A DNA stretch of 64,000 nt from Mesorhizobium sp. WSM3626 (GCF_000513935.1 NZ_AZUY01000012.1:62001-126000), one strand, 5' to 3'. Positions 37,292-47,586 are shown, numbered from the stretch's first letter. The notes: a model not told the origin generated them from the sequence alone. Made by a program: numbers and translations.

Positions 37292-38113
37292 ATGCTCGTG
37301 AAACCGCGCCCTCCAGTTTACGGTTCGCTCCTCGGGATAGGACGCCGGTCCCTCGGCAATTTTCGTGACACCCTGCAGATCGCCAGACGGCGCCTTGCCG
37401 TTCGCCCCGCTCGCAATCCCAACATCGCATGGTGGGCCTGGGGCCTGGTCTGGGTCTTTCTGACGGCCGCGGCCTTTGTCCGTCTCGATACGCCGGCAGG
37501 AGTAGCACATGGCCAGTGGTCGGCGGGCGCCGCCAGGCTTGCCGAGTTCTTCACGCAGTTCGGACTGGGCGGCTGGTATCTCGTCCCGTCCGCGCTGCTG
37601 CTTGTCGCGGCCAATCTGACGGATTGGCGAAGCCTTTCGCGGCGCGCGCTGATGCTGGTCTACAGTTGGACCTGCCTGGCTTTCCTGGTGCTGAGCGCCG
37701 TTGGCCTGTCCGGCCTGACGGTTAATGTCCTCAAATATGCCATTGGCAGGGCCCGCCCGCTCTATTTTCAGGATTTCGGTGTCCTTGCGCTGCACCCTTT
37801 TGCCTTCGATGCGCGCTTTGCCGGCTTTCCCTCCGGCCATGCCACGACGATGGGCGCCGTGTTCGGCATCCTGCTGCTTTTGTTTCCGCGGCGTTGGTAC
37901 ATCGCCTTGGTGGTCACGGCCTGCATCGCCTCGACCAGGGTCTTCGTCGGCGCGCACTATCCGAGCGACACCGTTGCCGGCTTCGGCCTCGGCTGCGCCT
38001 TCGCGCTGGCGTGCGGACTGGTCTTTGCCAGGCTCGGCTTCATCTTCAGGCCAGCACCTTCAGGATTGCCGGTCCGCAAGCCATCGTTCCGGCTTATTGC
38101 CCCGGAAAAATAG
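37292..38113 (+). CDS. PAP2-family membrane phosphatase
   Basis: A 273-residue integral membrane lipid phosphatase. All three PAP2 signature motifs are present: KYAIGRARP (K-x6-R-P), PSGHA and STRVFVGAHYPSD (S-R-x5-H-x3-D type). Candidate substrates are lipid A phosphates (LpxE/LpxF-like), undecaprenyl pyrophosphate or phosphatidylglycerol phosphate. Position after an ArnT-like gene favours lipid A, since removing a phosphate would free the site for a sugar. It is 25 bases downstream of the transferase, same operon. Confidence 0.87.
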   Translation: MLVKPRPPVYGSLLGIGRRSLGNFRDTLQIARRRLAVRPARNPNIAWWAWGLVWVFLTAAAFVRLDTPAGVAHGQWSAGAARLAEFFTQFGLGGWYLVPSALLLVAANLTDWRSLSRRALMLVYSWTCLAFLVLSAVGLSGLTVNVLKYAIGRARPLYFQDFGVLALHPFAFDARFAGFPSGHATTMGAVFGILLLLFPRRWYIALVVTACIASTRVFVGAHYPSDTVAGFGLGCAFALACGLVFARLGFIFRPAPSGLPVRKPSFRLIAPEK

Positions 38114-38157
38114 GTCGCTGCCGGACCCGTCCGCACCGCGGCGGCCTCATGTCGAGG

Positions 38158-38176
38158 GGGCGGGCCTTGCCCGCCC
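38158..38176. terminator. GC-rich hairpin between convergent genes
   Basis: A perfect 8-bp stem GGGCGGGC/GCCCGCCC with a 3-base loop, between the PAP2 gene and the convergent hydrolase gene. There is no T run, so terminator activity is uncertain. Confidence 0.4.
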
Positions 38177-38210
38177 GCTCATAGCCCGGGGATACGGATC
38201 GCCTAATGTC

Positions 38211-38885
38211 TTAACGCAGCCGCTTCGGCCGCGGATCGGACAATTCACCGGCCAGCCGGCGATCGAGATAGTCGGCGCATTCCTCGATCAGCACGTCGGC
38301 GTCGTTGGCGAAGAAATGGTTGGCGCCGGGCAGGGTCTTCTGCGTGATGGTGATGCCCTTTTGCGTGTGCAGCTTGTCGACCAGGCCTTGCACATCCTTC
38401 GGCGGCGCCACCTTGTCGGCATCGCCATGGATGATCAGGCCCGAGGACGGGCAGGGCGCCAGGAAGGAGAAATCATAGGTGTTGGGCTGCGGCGCGATCG
38501 AGATGAAGCCCTCGATCTCGGGCCGGCGCATCAGGAGTTGCATGCCGATCCACGAACCGAAGGAATAGCCGGCCACCCAGCAGCTCTTGGAATCCGGATG
38601 CAGCGATTGCACCCAGTCCAACGCGGCCGCCGCGTCCGACAACTCGCCGGTGCCGTGGTCGAACTCGCCCTGGCTGCGGCCGATGCCGCGAAAATTGAAG
38701 CGCAGGGTGGTGAAATCGCGCTTCTGAAACATGTAGAAGAGGTCATAGACGATCTTGTTGTTCATCGTACCGCCGAACTGCGGGTGCGGATGCAACACGA
38801 TGGCAATCGGCGCGCTCTTTTCCTTCGAGGGCTGGTAGCGTCCCTCCAGGCGGCCGGCCGGACCGGTAAAAATGACCTCAGGCAT
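38211..38885 (-). CDS. Small alpha/beta hydrolase
   Basis: A 224-residue alpha/beta-hydrolase of the YsgA/dienelactone-like group: oxyanion segment LHPHPQFGGTM, FNFRGIGRSQG, nucleophile elbow GYSFGS with Ser, and the catalytic Asp and His in HGDADKVAPP and GANHFF. The ATG at 38885 has GGAG upstream. It diverges from the cysteine desulfurase. Substrate not known. Confidence 0.8.
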   Translation of the reverse strand: MPEVIFTGPAGRLEGRYQPSKEKSAPIAIVLHPHPQFGGTMNNKIVYDLFYMFQKRDFTTLRFNFRGIGRSQGEFDHGTGELSDAAAALDWVQSLHPDSKSCWVAGYSFGSWIGMQLLMRRPEIEGFISIAPQPNTYDFSFLAPCPSSGLIIHGDADKVAPPKDVQGLVDKLHTQKGITITQKTLPGANHFFANDADVLIEECADYLDRRLAGELSDPRPKRLR

Positions 38886-38989
38886 GAAATACTCCACGTG
38901 ACATATACAAATGCGCGGCGCCCGGAACTCTTGCTCTGGCCCCGCTTCCACAGACCTTGACGCAGGGCGAGCGTCTTCCTAGAAGCTAG

Positions 38990-39006
38990 TTTAGAATTGT
39001 TCAAAA
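38990..39006 (+). promoter_or_regulatory. Candidate Irr box (iron control element)
   Basis: TTTAGAATTGTTCAAAA differs by one base from the interrupted palindrome TTTAGAA-N3-TTCTAAA known for the rhizobial iron regulator Irr. It lies 134 bases upstream of the first gene of the iron-sulfur operon, in a promoter-like AT-rich spot. In Rhizobiales the suf operon is a known target of iron-responsive control, which fits. Confidence 0.6.
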
Positions 39007-39139
39007 CTGGGTGGCCGAAACGCAATCGCCCGGTCGCACTCGCCGCAAGCCGCGTAAATAGGACGGCTTGCCTTGGAATTTCAAGGAAATAACGCCATAC
39101 GTCGGCGGAATGGCTTTTGACGGGAAGAACTGGACGAAA

Positions 39140-40300
39140 ATGGCCGCGATACGCGCCTATCTCGACTATAATGCCAGCGCGCCGCTGCTTTCAGCGGCGC
39201 GCGAGGCCATGGTCGCGGCGTTTGACGCAGCCAACCCCTCGTCGGTCCATGCCGAGGGGCGCGCCGCGCGCAGGCTGGTCGACAATGTCAGGCGCGACGT
39301 GGCGGCATTGGTCAACGGCAAGGCCGAACATGTCGTCTTCACCTCGGGTGCGACCGAGGCCGCCTCGACACTGCTGACGCCGGACTGGCAGATGGGGCGC
39401 GGCGCCATTCGCATGAGCCGGCTCTACGTCTGCGAGGCCGACCATCCGTGCCTGCTGAATGGCGGACGCTTTCCGGCAAACCTGGTGACGCGGTTCGGTG
39501 TCGGCGCTGATGGCATCGTCAGTCTCGACGCCTTGACGGCAGCGCTCGGCGGTCACGACAAGGCCGATGGCTTGCCGTTGGTCGCGATCCACGCCGCCAA
39601 CAACGAAACCGGCGTCATCCAGCCCATCGACCGCATTGCGGAGATCGTCAGGGCGGCGGGCGGCATTCTTGTCGTCGATGCCGTTCAGGCCGCGGGCCGC
39701 GTTTCGATCGATATGTCGGCCGGATACGCCGACTATGTGATTCTGTCCTCGCATAAGATCGGCGGCCCCAAGGGCGCCGGCGCCATCGTTGCTGCTGCCG
39801 ACCTGATGATGCCGAGGCCGCTGATCAATGGCGGCGGCCAGGAAAAGGGCCACCGTGGCGGCACCGAGAACTTGCCCGGCATTGCCGGTTTTGGCGCCGC
39901 CGCGCGAGAAGCGCTGGCCGGGTTGGAGGCTATCGGCGCCGTGCGTCAGCGTCGCGATGAGCTCGAAACGTCAATCAAGACGCTGGTGCCGGACGTGGAA
40001 ATCTTCGGAGCCGGCGCTCCAAGGCTTGCCAACACGACATTCTTCGCTATTCCCGGCGTCAAAGCCGAAACCACCCAGATCGCCTTCGATCTGGCGGGCG
40101 TGGCGCTTTCCGCCGGTTCCGCGTGCTCGTCGGGCAAGGTCGGGCCGAGCCATGTGCTGAAGGCCATGGGACACGGCGACAGCCTTGGTGCCTTGCGCGT
40201 GTCGGTCGGTGCCGCGACCGCCGACGAGGACATCGAACTGTTCCGCACCGCGCTGGCAAGCATTGCCGCGCGTCGGGCGGGTAGAGAGAAGGCCGCGTAG
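39140..40300 (+). CDS. Cysteine desulfurase, IscS/NifS-like (group I)
   Basis: A PLP enzyme that removes sulfur from cysteine as a persulfide for Fe-S assembly. The 386-residue protein has the PLP lysine Lys206 (SSHKIGGPKG), the HAANNETG segment and the active-site Cys329 in the extended loop SAGSACSSGK of group I enzymes. The start is taken at ATG 39140 (GGACGAAA upstream); in-frame ATGs at 39068 and 39110 would add up to 24 residues. First gene of the suf operon; a second desulfurase (sufS) is further down. Confidence 0.88.
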   Translation: MAAIRAYLDYNASAPLLSAAREAMVAAFDAANPSSVHAEGRAARRLVDNVRRDVAALVNGKAEHVVFTSGATEAASTLLTPDWQMGRGAIRMSRLYVCEADHPCLLNGGRFPANLVTRFGVGADGIVSLDALTAALGGHDKADGLPLVAIHAANNETGVIQPIDRIAEIVRAAGGILVVDAVQAAGRVSIDMSAGYADYVILSSHKIGGPKGAGAIVAAADLMMPRPLINGGGQEKGHRGGTENLPGIAGFGAAAREALAGLEAIGAVRQRRDELETSIKTLVPDVEIFGAGAPRLANTTFFAIPGVKAETTQIAFDLAGVALSAGSACSSGKVGPSHVLKAMGHGDSLGALRVSVGAATADEDIELFRTALASIAARRAGREKAA

Positions 40301-40515
40301 CGGTTGGGGCATCGGACCGGGAAATCCGATGCTTGAGAAAAAGGATCAGGCTTCGGCCTGGTAGAGCCGTGCGTTTCATGCTGGCCGGGTGAATTTCCGG
40401 TCGAGGCGCACTATATGAAACTTACGCTGCCGCGGACGCTTCTCGGGCGTTCATTTGGCGGTGCCATAGTTTGAAAACTGTCGGGCCTTGACCCCGGCGT
40501 GGATGGAGAACGCAT

Positions 40516-42033
<1,518 letters not shown>

Positions 42034-42063
42034 CCGGCCCGGACAAATATTCAGGAAACAAAA

Positions 42064-42819
42064 ATGCTTGAGATCAAGAACCTGCACGCCCGCATCGTCG
42101 ATGACGGCACTGAGATCATTCGGGGCCTGAACCTGACGGTGAAAGCCGGCGAGGTCGCCGCGATCATGGGGCCGAACGGGTCGGGCAAATCGACGCTCTC
42201 CTACATCCTCGCCGGCCGCGAGGACTATGAGGTGACCGAGGGCGACATCCTCTACAACGGTCAGTCGATCCTCGAAATGGACCCGGCCGAGCGCGCCACT
42301 TCCGGCATCTTCCTCGCCTTCCAATATCCGATGGAAATACCGGGCGTGGCGACCATGGAATTCCTCAAGGTGGCGATGAACGAGCAGCGCAAGGCGCGCG
42401 GCGAGGAACCGCTGAAGATCCCGGAATTCCTGAAGCGGGTGAAGGAAGCCGCCGCCTCGCTCAGCATGGACATGGCGATGCTGAAGCGGCCACTCAATGT
42501 CGGCTTCTCCGGCGGCGAGAAGAAGCGCGCCGAGATCCTGCAGATGAAGCTGCTGGAGCCGAAACTGTGCGTGCTCGACGAGACCGATTCCGGCCTCGAC
42601 ATCGATGCGCTGAAGATTGTCTCGGATGGCGTCAACGCACTGCGCTCGCCGGACAGGGCGTTCCTGGTTATCACCCACTACCAGCGCCTGCTCGAACACA
42701 TCGTGCCTGATAGCGTGCATGTGCTCTACAGGGGCCAGGTCATCAAGTCGGGCGACAAGTCGCTGGCGCTCGATCTTGAAGCGAACGGCTATGCCGGCGT
42801 CATCGGGCAAGCCGCGTAA
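42064..42819 (+). CDS. sufC: Fe-S cluster assembly ATPase SufC
   Basis: A soluble ABC-type ATPase that drives conformational change in SufB-SufD. The 251-residue protein has Walker A GPNGSGKST (36-44), signature FSGGEKKRAEI, Walker B LCVLDETDSGLD and H-loop ITHYQR. AGGAAACAAAA precedes the ATG. It lies 30 bases after sufB. Confidence 0.96.
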   Translation: MLEIKNLHARIVDDGTEIIRGLNLTVKAGEVAAIMGPNGSGKSTLSYILAGREDYEVTEGDILYNGQSILEMDPAERATSGIFLAFQYPMEIPGVATMEFLKVAMNEQRKARGEEPLKIPEFLKRVKEAAASLSMDMAMLKRPLNVGFSGGEKKRAEILQMKLLEPKLCVLDETDSGLDIDALKIVSDGVNALRSPDRAFLVITHYQRLLEHIVPDSVHVLYRGQVIKSGDKSLALDLEANGYAGVIGQAA

Positions 42820-42858
42820 CGTGCCAAGTCATTTTGTTCCAAAAGACAGGCGAGACTG

Positions 42859-44127
42859 ATGAATATGCACACACAACCGCAGCGGACACCGGCCGAGACA
42901 GCGTTGATCGACGCCTTCGGCGAACGGCTGTCGCTTTTGCCGGGAGACGGCGCGGTGATGCTGAAGCGTGATGACGCCATCGAGGCGGTCAAGCACGGCC
43001 TGCCGACGCGGCGCATCGAATCCTGGCACTATACAGACCTGCGCCGGCTGCTGAGTGCGGTGCCGGACTTCGATCCGGCCGCCGCCGCGCAAGCCATCGC
43101 GCCAATCGTCGAGGGTTCGACGGTCCTCATCCTGTTGAACGGCGTATCAAGCGCCAAGGCGCCGGTCGTCGACGGCGTCAGCGTCCAGCGTCTGTCCGAA
43201 AAGCTGACCGACGGCAGCATAGCGCCGGGGCTCGATCCCTATGGCAGCGACGATGCCATAGGCGCGCTGAACACGGCCTTCGTTGCCGACGGCTATTTTG
43301 TCGATATCGCCGACGGTATTGAATTGGAAAAGCCGATCGAGCTGCAGAACCTGCAGGCCGGTGGCCAGACCCATGTGCGCCTGCCGGTGCGGGTTGGCGC
43401 CGGCGCCAAGGCGGTCATCGTCGAGCGTCAGGCCGGCGAGGGCGCGGCGCTGACGAGCTCGGTCAGCCAGCTCGTGCTTGGCGAGGGCGCCGAGGTGACC
43501 TGGCTGATCGTCCAGGAGCAGCCGGATACGGCGACACATCTGGCGCAGTTCAAGGCCCATATCGGCAAGGATGCCAAACTGACGCTGTTCGTCATGAACG
43601 CCGGCGGCAGGCTGGTGCGCCAGGAAGTCATGGTCAAGACGACGGGCGAAGGCGCCGACTTCAAGCTGCGCGGCATCAATCTTCTGGCCGGCGACACCCA
43701 TACCGACGTCACCATGGTGCTCGACCATGCCGTGCCGCATACGACATCGACCGAGGTCATCCGCAATGTGGTGACCGGCAAGGCGCGGGGCGTGTTCCAG
43801 GGCCGCATCAACGTCCATCAATATGCGCAGAAGACCAACGCCAAGATGGCTTGCAACACGCTGCTTTTGTCGGACGATGGCGAGTTCTCGACCAAGCCGG
43901 AGCTCGAGATCTTTGCCGACGACGTCGTCTGCGGCCATGGCGCGACGGTCACCGAGATCGACCACGATCATTTGTTCTACCTGATGGCGCGCGGCGTCGA
44001 CGAAAAGAGCGCGCGGGGGTTGCTCGTCAAGGCGTTCGTCGCCGAGGTGATCGAGGAACTGGATGACGAAGCGATCGTCGAGGCGCTGGAAGCGCGGCTC
44101 GATGAGTGGTTCGTGACGCACGGGTGA
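42859..44127 (+). CDS. sufD: Fe-S cluster assembly protein SufD
   Basis: A beta-helix partner of SufB in the scaffold complex, involved in iron entry. The 422-residue protein carries the C-terminal family block GVFQGRINVHQYAQKTNAKM, CNTLLLSDDGEFSTKPELEI and CGHGATV with the conserved Cys-His. It lies 39 bases after sufC. The gap to sufS is filled by a 156-bp inverted-repeat element. Confidence 0.94.
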   Translation: MNMHTQPQRTPAETALIDAFGERLSLLPGDGAVMLKRDDAIEAVKHGLPTRRIESWHYTDLRRLLSAVPDFDPAAAAQAIAPIVEGSTVLILLNGVSSAKAPVVDGVSVQRLSEKLTDGSIAPGLDPYGSDDAIGALNTAFVADGYFVDIADGIELEKPIELQNLQAGGQTHVRLPVRVGAGAKAVIVERQAGEGAALTSSVSQLVLGEGAEVTWLIVQEQPDTATHLAQFKAHIGKDAKLTLFVMNAGGRLVRQEVMVKTTGEGADFKLRGINLLAGDTHTDVTMVLDHAVPHTTSTEVIRNVVTGKARGVFQGRINVHQYAQKTNAKMACNTLLLSDDGEFSTKPELEIFADDVVCGHGATVTEIDHDHLFYLMARGVDEKSARGLLVKAFVAEVIEELDDEAIVEALEARLDEWFVTHG

Positions 44128-44149
44128 AGTGGATGGGGCCTGGCTAAGC

Positions 44150-44305
44150 CACCCCTCATCCGTCTTGGCGCTGCGCGCCAATCCACCTTCTCCCACAAGG
44201 GGAGAAGGTAAAGCGCTCTTCCTTCTCCCATTGTGGGGCCTGAAGGGCGGACGAGGCAAGTGACTCGCCCTGGGCGGTGGCCGCGAAGCGGTCGGATGAG
44301 GGGTG
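44150..44305. repeat. 156-bp inverted-repeat intergenic element (copy 1)
   Basis: Bounded by perfect 13-base terminal inverted repeats CACCCCTCATCCG (44150-44162) and CGGATGAGGGGTG (44293-44305). Inside are hairpins, including CCTTCTCCC-ACAA-GGGGAGAAGG and GGCGCTGCGCGCC-like. It has no coding capacity. It resembles the element at 47423-47572 (shared 'CCCCTCATCCG', 'CACCTTCTCCC' and 'GGGGAGAAG' blocks). It sits inside the suf operon between sufD and sufS. Confidence 0.8.
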
Positions 44306-44333
44306 CGCGGCAGAATGAGGCGATGAAGTTGTG

Positions 44334-45575
44334 ATGGACCAGAAGATCGAAACCACCCCCTACGACGTCGAGGCGATCCGCCGTGACTTTCCGATTCTGT
44401 CGCGCGAAGTCTATGGCAAGCCGCTCGTCTATCTCGACAACGGCGCCTCGGCACAGAAGCCGCAGGTGGTGCTCGGCACCATCCAGCACGCCTACAGCCA
44501 GGAATATGCCAACGTCCATCGCGGCCTGCATTTCCTCTCCAATGCCGCTACCGACGCCTATGAGAAGGCGCGAGAAACGGTGCGCCGGTTCCTCAACGCG
44601 CCAAGCACCGACAACATCGTCTTCACCTCGAACACGACCTCGGCGATCAACACCGTCGCCTATGGCTATGGCATGCCCAATATCGGCGAGGGCGACGAGA
44701 TCGTGCTGTCGATCATGGAGCACCATTCCAACATCGTGCCGTGGCATTTCATCCGCGAACGCCAGGGCGCCAAGCTGGTCTGGGTGCCGGTCGACGACCT
44801 CGGCGTCTTCCACATCGAGGAATTCGAAAAACGCCTGACCGACCGCACCAAGCTGGTCGCCATCACGCAGATGTCGAATGCGCTGGGCACGGTGACGCCA
44901 ATCAAGGAGATTGTCCGGATCGCTCACGCCCGCGGCATTCCGGTGCTTGTCGACGGCAGCCAGAGCGCCGTGCACATGCCCATTGACGTGCAGGATCTCG
45001 ACTGCGATTTCTTCGTCTTTACCGGCCACAAGGTCTACGGCCCCTCGGGCATCGGCGTGCTCTACGGCAAGAAGGATAGTCTCGCCGGCATGCGGCCCTT
45101 CATGGGCGGCGGCGAGATGATCGAGGAGGTGACGGAAGATATCGTCACCTACAACGACCCGCCGCATCGCTTCGAGGCCGGCACGCCGCCAATCGTCCAG
45201 GCGATCGGACTGGGTGCCGCGCTCGACTACATGGACTCTGTCGGCCGTGAGCGCATCGCGGCACACGAGGAAGACCTCAAGAATTATGCCCATGAGCGCC
45301 TGCGCGCCATCAATTCGCTGCGCATCTTCGGTGATGCGCCTGGCAAGGGCGCCATCATCTCCTTCGAACTAAGAGGTATTCATGCCCATGACGTGTCGAT
45401 GGTGATAGACAGGCAAGGCGTGGCTGTCCGCGCGGGCACCCATTGCGCCCAGCCGCTGTTGAAACGCTTTGGCGTAACCTCCACATGCAGGGCATCGTTC
45501 GGCATGTATAATACCAGGGCCGAAGTCGACGCTTTGGCCGAGGCGCTTGAAAAAGCGCGCAAGTTTTTCGGGTGA
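44334..45575 (+). CDS. sufS: Cysteine desulfurase SufS (group II)
   Basis: A PLP-dependent desulfurase dedicated to the SUF pathway. The 413-residue protein has PLP Lys233 (FTGHKVYGPSG) and the group II active-site Cys371 in RAGTHCAQPLL. Group II enzymes normally need a SufE or SufU sulfur acceptor, and none is seen in the window. The ATG at 44334 is preceded by an in-frame GTG at 44331. The upstream inverted-repeat element ends only 28 bases before the start. Confidence 0.95.
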   Translation: MDQKIETTPYDVEAIRRDFPILSREVYGKPLVYLDNGASAQKPQVVLGTIQHAYSQEYANVHRGLHFLSNAATDAYEKARETVRRFLNAPSTDNIVFTSNTTSAINTVAYGYGMPNIGEGDEIVLSIMEHHSNIVPWHFIRERQGAKLVWVPVDDLGVFHIEEFEKRLTDRTKLVAITQMSNALGTVTPIKEIVRIAHARGIPVLVDGSQSAVHMPIDVQDLDCDFFVFTGHKVYGPSGIGVLYGKKDSLAGMRPFMGGGEMIEEVTEDIVTYNDPPHRFEAGTPPIVQAIGLGAALDYMDSVGRERIAAHEEDLKNYAHERLRAINSLRIFGDAPGKGAIISFELRGIHAHDVSMVIDRQGVAVRAGTHCAQPLLKRFGVTSTCRASFGMYNTRAEVDALAEALEKARKFFG

Positions 45576-45580
45576 CGACC

Positions 45581-45973
45581 ATGGATGATGTGAGCACCAC
45601 CACCGAAGCTACGCCGGAAACCGCCGGCAACAGCGTCGTTTCCGCCTCGGCCATCCCGGCCGATGAACTGGCGCGGCTGACCGATGACATCGTCTCGGCG
45701 CTGAAGACGGTCTACGACCCGGAAATTCCGGCCGATATTTACGAGCTCGGCCTCGTCTACAAGATCGACGTCGAGGACGACCGCTCGGTCAAGATCGACA
45801 TGACGCTGACCGCGCCCGGCTGCCCGGTTGCCGGCGAAATGCCTGGCTGGGTGGAGAACGCCGTGGGCGCCGTCGAAGGCGTGTCCGGGGTCGAGGTCAA
45901 CATGACTTTCGATCCGCCCTGGACGCCCGACCGCATGTCGGAAGAGGCGCAGGTCGCGGTGGGCTGGTACTAG
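45581..45973 (+). CDS. sufT: SufT-like Fe-S maturation protein (MIP18/DUF59 family)
   Basis: A small protein of about 130 residues with the DUF59 core DPEIPADIYELGLVYKI, the LTAPGCPVAGEMPG segment with the conserved Cys, and an FDPPWTPDRMSEEA end. This family helps deliver clusters to target proteins. The start is ATG 45581 or the GTG at 45572, which overlaps the sufS stop. The acidic Thr/Ser-rich N-terminal 25 residues are probably disordered. Confidence 0.87.
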   Translation: MDDVSTTTEATPETAGNSVVSASAIPADELARLTDDIVSALKTVYDPEIPADIYELGLVYKIDVEDDRSVKIDMTLTAPGCPVAGEMPGWVENAVGAVEGVSGVEVNMTFDPPWTPDRMSEEAQVAVGWY

Positions 45974-46074
45974 CACCGAGCCCAGTACACTTGCGCCAGT
46001 GGTAAAACTTCACCATTTTAGGTGAGGAATCATTCGGCAGGCCTTGAACCTGCACAGAATGGAGAAGGAAAAAC

Positions 46075-46455
46075 ATGGGACGCTTTGCCGTCATCACGAT
46101 GACCGAAAAGGCCGCCGACCGGGTGCGCGAGATCGTCGCCACGCGCGATAACGCGCATGGCATTCGCCTAGGCATCAAGAAGGGCGGCTGCGCCGGCATG
46201 GAATATACGGTCGATCTGGTGACCGAGCCCAACGCCAAGGACGACCACATCGAACGCGACGGCGCCCATGTCTACGTCGCGCCCGAGGCCGCCCTTTTCC
46301 TGTTCGGCACCGAGATGGATTTCGAGCAGACGACGCTGCGCACCGGCTTCACCTTCCGCAACCCGAACCAGAGCTCGGCCTGCGGCTGCGGCGAATCGGT
46401 CGAATTGAAGCCGGCCGATCTGAAAGCCTTGGCCGAGGCGCGCGCTTCGGCCTGA
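46075..46455 (+). CDS. sufA: A-type Fe-S carrier SufA
   Basis: Receives clusters from SufBCD and passes them to apoproteins. The 126-residue protein has all three ligand cysteines: Cys39 (GGCAGMEY) and Cys103/Cys105 (SACGCGES). GGAGAAGGAAAA precedes the ATG. Last gene of the operon, 101 bases after sufT. Confidence 0.95.
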   Translation: MGRFAVITMTEKAADRVREIVATRDNAHGIRLGIKKGGCAGMEYTVDLVTEPNAKDDHIERDGAHVYVAPEAALFLFGTEMDFEQTTLRTGFTFRNPNQSSACGCGESVELKPADLKALAEARASA

Positions 46456-46490
46456 GCATTTCCTTCGCCCCGTTTACGGCGTGAAGAAAG

Positions 46491-46988
46491 CTAATCCACC
46501 CACATGCCTGTCCGCTTGTGCCAGCCGGCGATCGATTCCTCGGGATAGACGTCGAACACCTTGTCCTTCGGCCCGATATCGGGCTCGACCCAGTTCGCCT
46601 TGTATTTCAGCATCAGATGCACTTTTTCGGGCGGCTTCGGCAGGTCGCTGTCGATCGCCGAGGCGAAGGGATGCACCAGTTCCGGCCAGGTCGGGTCGTA
46701 GAGCCACAGCGCTGAGCCGCATTTGCGGCAAAAATTGCGCTCGCCGGTCGAGACCTCGCAGTTGGGATGCTCGTCGTCCTCGATCTCGGCGCGATAGACG
46801 CCAAGGTTTCTCTTGCCCCTGATGTTCAGCGTTTCGTAGTCGGCGCCGAGATTGATGGCGAAACCGCCGCCGCCCTGCTGCTTGCGGCAGATCGAGCAGT
46901 AGCACAGCATGAACGGCACGGGCGTGTGGCTTTCCACTTCGAAACGCACGGCGTTGCAGCGACAGGACCCCTTGAGCAGCACAGGCAT
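46491..46988 (-). CDS. GFA/CENP-V family zinc protein
   Basis: A 165-residue member of the glutathione-dependent formaldehyde-activating (GFA) family. Zinc ligands are visible in GSCRCNAVRF, CYCSICRK and NFCRKCGSAL. The family includes glutathione-binding enzymes, but most members have no proven reaction. GGAG precedes the ATG at 46988. It converges with sufA and diverges from the TfoX-N gene. Confidence 0.85.
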   Translation of the reverse strand: MPVLLKGSCRCNAVRFEVESHTPVPFMLCYCSICRKQQGGGGFAINLGADYETLNIRGKRNLGVYRAEIEDDEHPNCEVSTGERNFCRKCGSALWLYDPTWPELVHPFASAIDSDLPKPPEKVHLMLKYKANWVEPDIGPKDKVFDVYPEESIAGWHKRTGMWVD

Positions 46989-47078
46989 GGCAAAATCTCC
47001 GACAGGATAGCCTCAACCTGTCAGCATGATTTTGGTTGCGGCGATGACAAGGCCAAATGCCGGTGACATGATCGCGGC

Positions 47079-47402
47079 ATGGACAATGAACGCATCGCCG
47101 AACTGTTCGAGGGCCTCGGTCCGGTCAGCATCCGAAAACTGTTCGGCGGCAAGGGCATCTATTTCGACGGCGTCATCGTCGCCATTGTCCTGCGTGGCGA
47201 ATTGCTGCTGAAAGCCGACGAGCAAAGCGCACCGGATTTCGAAGCCGCGGGCTGCCGGCAGTGGACCTACACCGGCACGCGCCACGGCAAGCTGGTGGCA
47301 ATGCCCTACTGGAGCATTCCCGACAGCGCTTTTGACGATCCGGACGAAATGACGGTCTGGGCACGCCGCGCCTATGAGGCGGGGCGGCGCGCGGGGAAGT
47401 AG
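47079..47402 (+). CDS. TfoX N-terminal domain protein
   Basis: A 107-residue protein matching the TfoX-N domain: MDNERIAELFEGLGPVSIRKLFGG at the start, then a KGIYFDGVIVAIV core and LVAMPYWSIPDSAFDDPDEM. In gammaproteobacteria TfoX promotes competence genes, but stand-alone short alphaproteobacterial versions have no known role. It ends 20 bases before an inverted-repeat element. Confidence 0.82.
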   Translation: MDNERIAELFEGLGPVSIRKLFGGKGIYFDGVIVAIVLRGELLLKADEQSAPDFEAAGCRQWTYTGTRHGKLVAMPYWSIPDSAFDDPDEMTVWARRAYEAGRRAGK

Positions 47403-47422
47403 ATTCCGGCAAGCGCGAGGCC

Positions 47423-47572
47423 GCCCCCTCATCCGGCCGCTTCGCGGCCACCTTCTCCCCGAGGGGAGAAGAGGTCGGCGTCGGCGCTGCAAGCTCCTCT
47501 CCCCTCGGGGAGAGGTCGGATTGCCCCGAATTGCTCTTTGCAATTCGGTTTTGGCAATCCGAGTGAGGGGGC
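47423..47572. repeat. 150-bp inverted-repeat intergenic element (copy 2)
   Basis: Ends GCCCCCTCA (47423-47431) and TGAGGGGGC (47564-47572) are perfect inverted repeats. It holds internal hairpins GGCCGCTTCGCGGCC, CTTCTCCCC/GGGGAGAAG and CTCTCCCC/GGGGAGAG. It shares blocks with the element inside the suf operon. It is located between two convergent genes, where it could serve as a bidirectional terminator. Confidence 0.8.
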
Positions 47573-47586
47573 CTTCGCCGCGTGAA

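Noticed and set aside
40468-40479. Palindrome AGTTTGAAAACT upstream of sufB as an iron-regulator site
   Set aside because: It fits neither the Irr nor the RirA consensus and is short enough to occur by chance.
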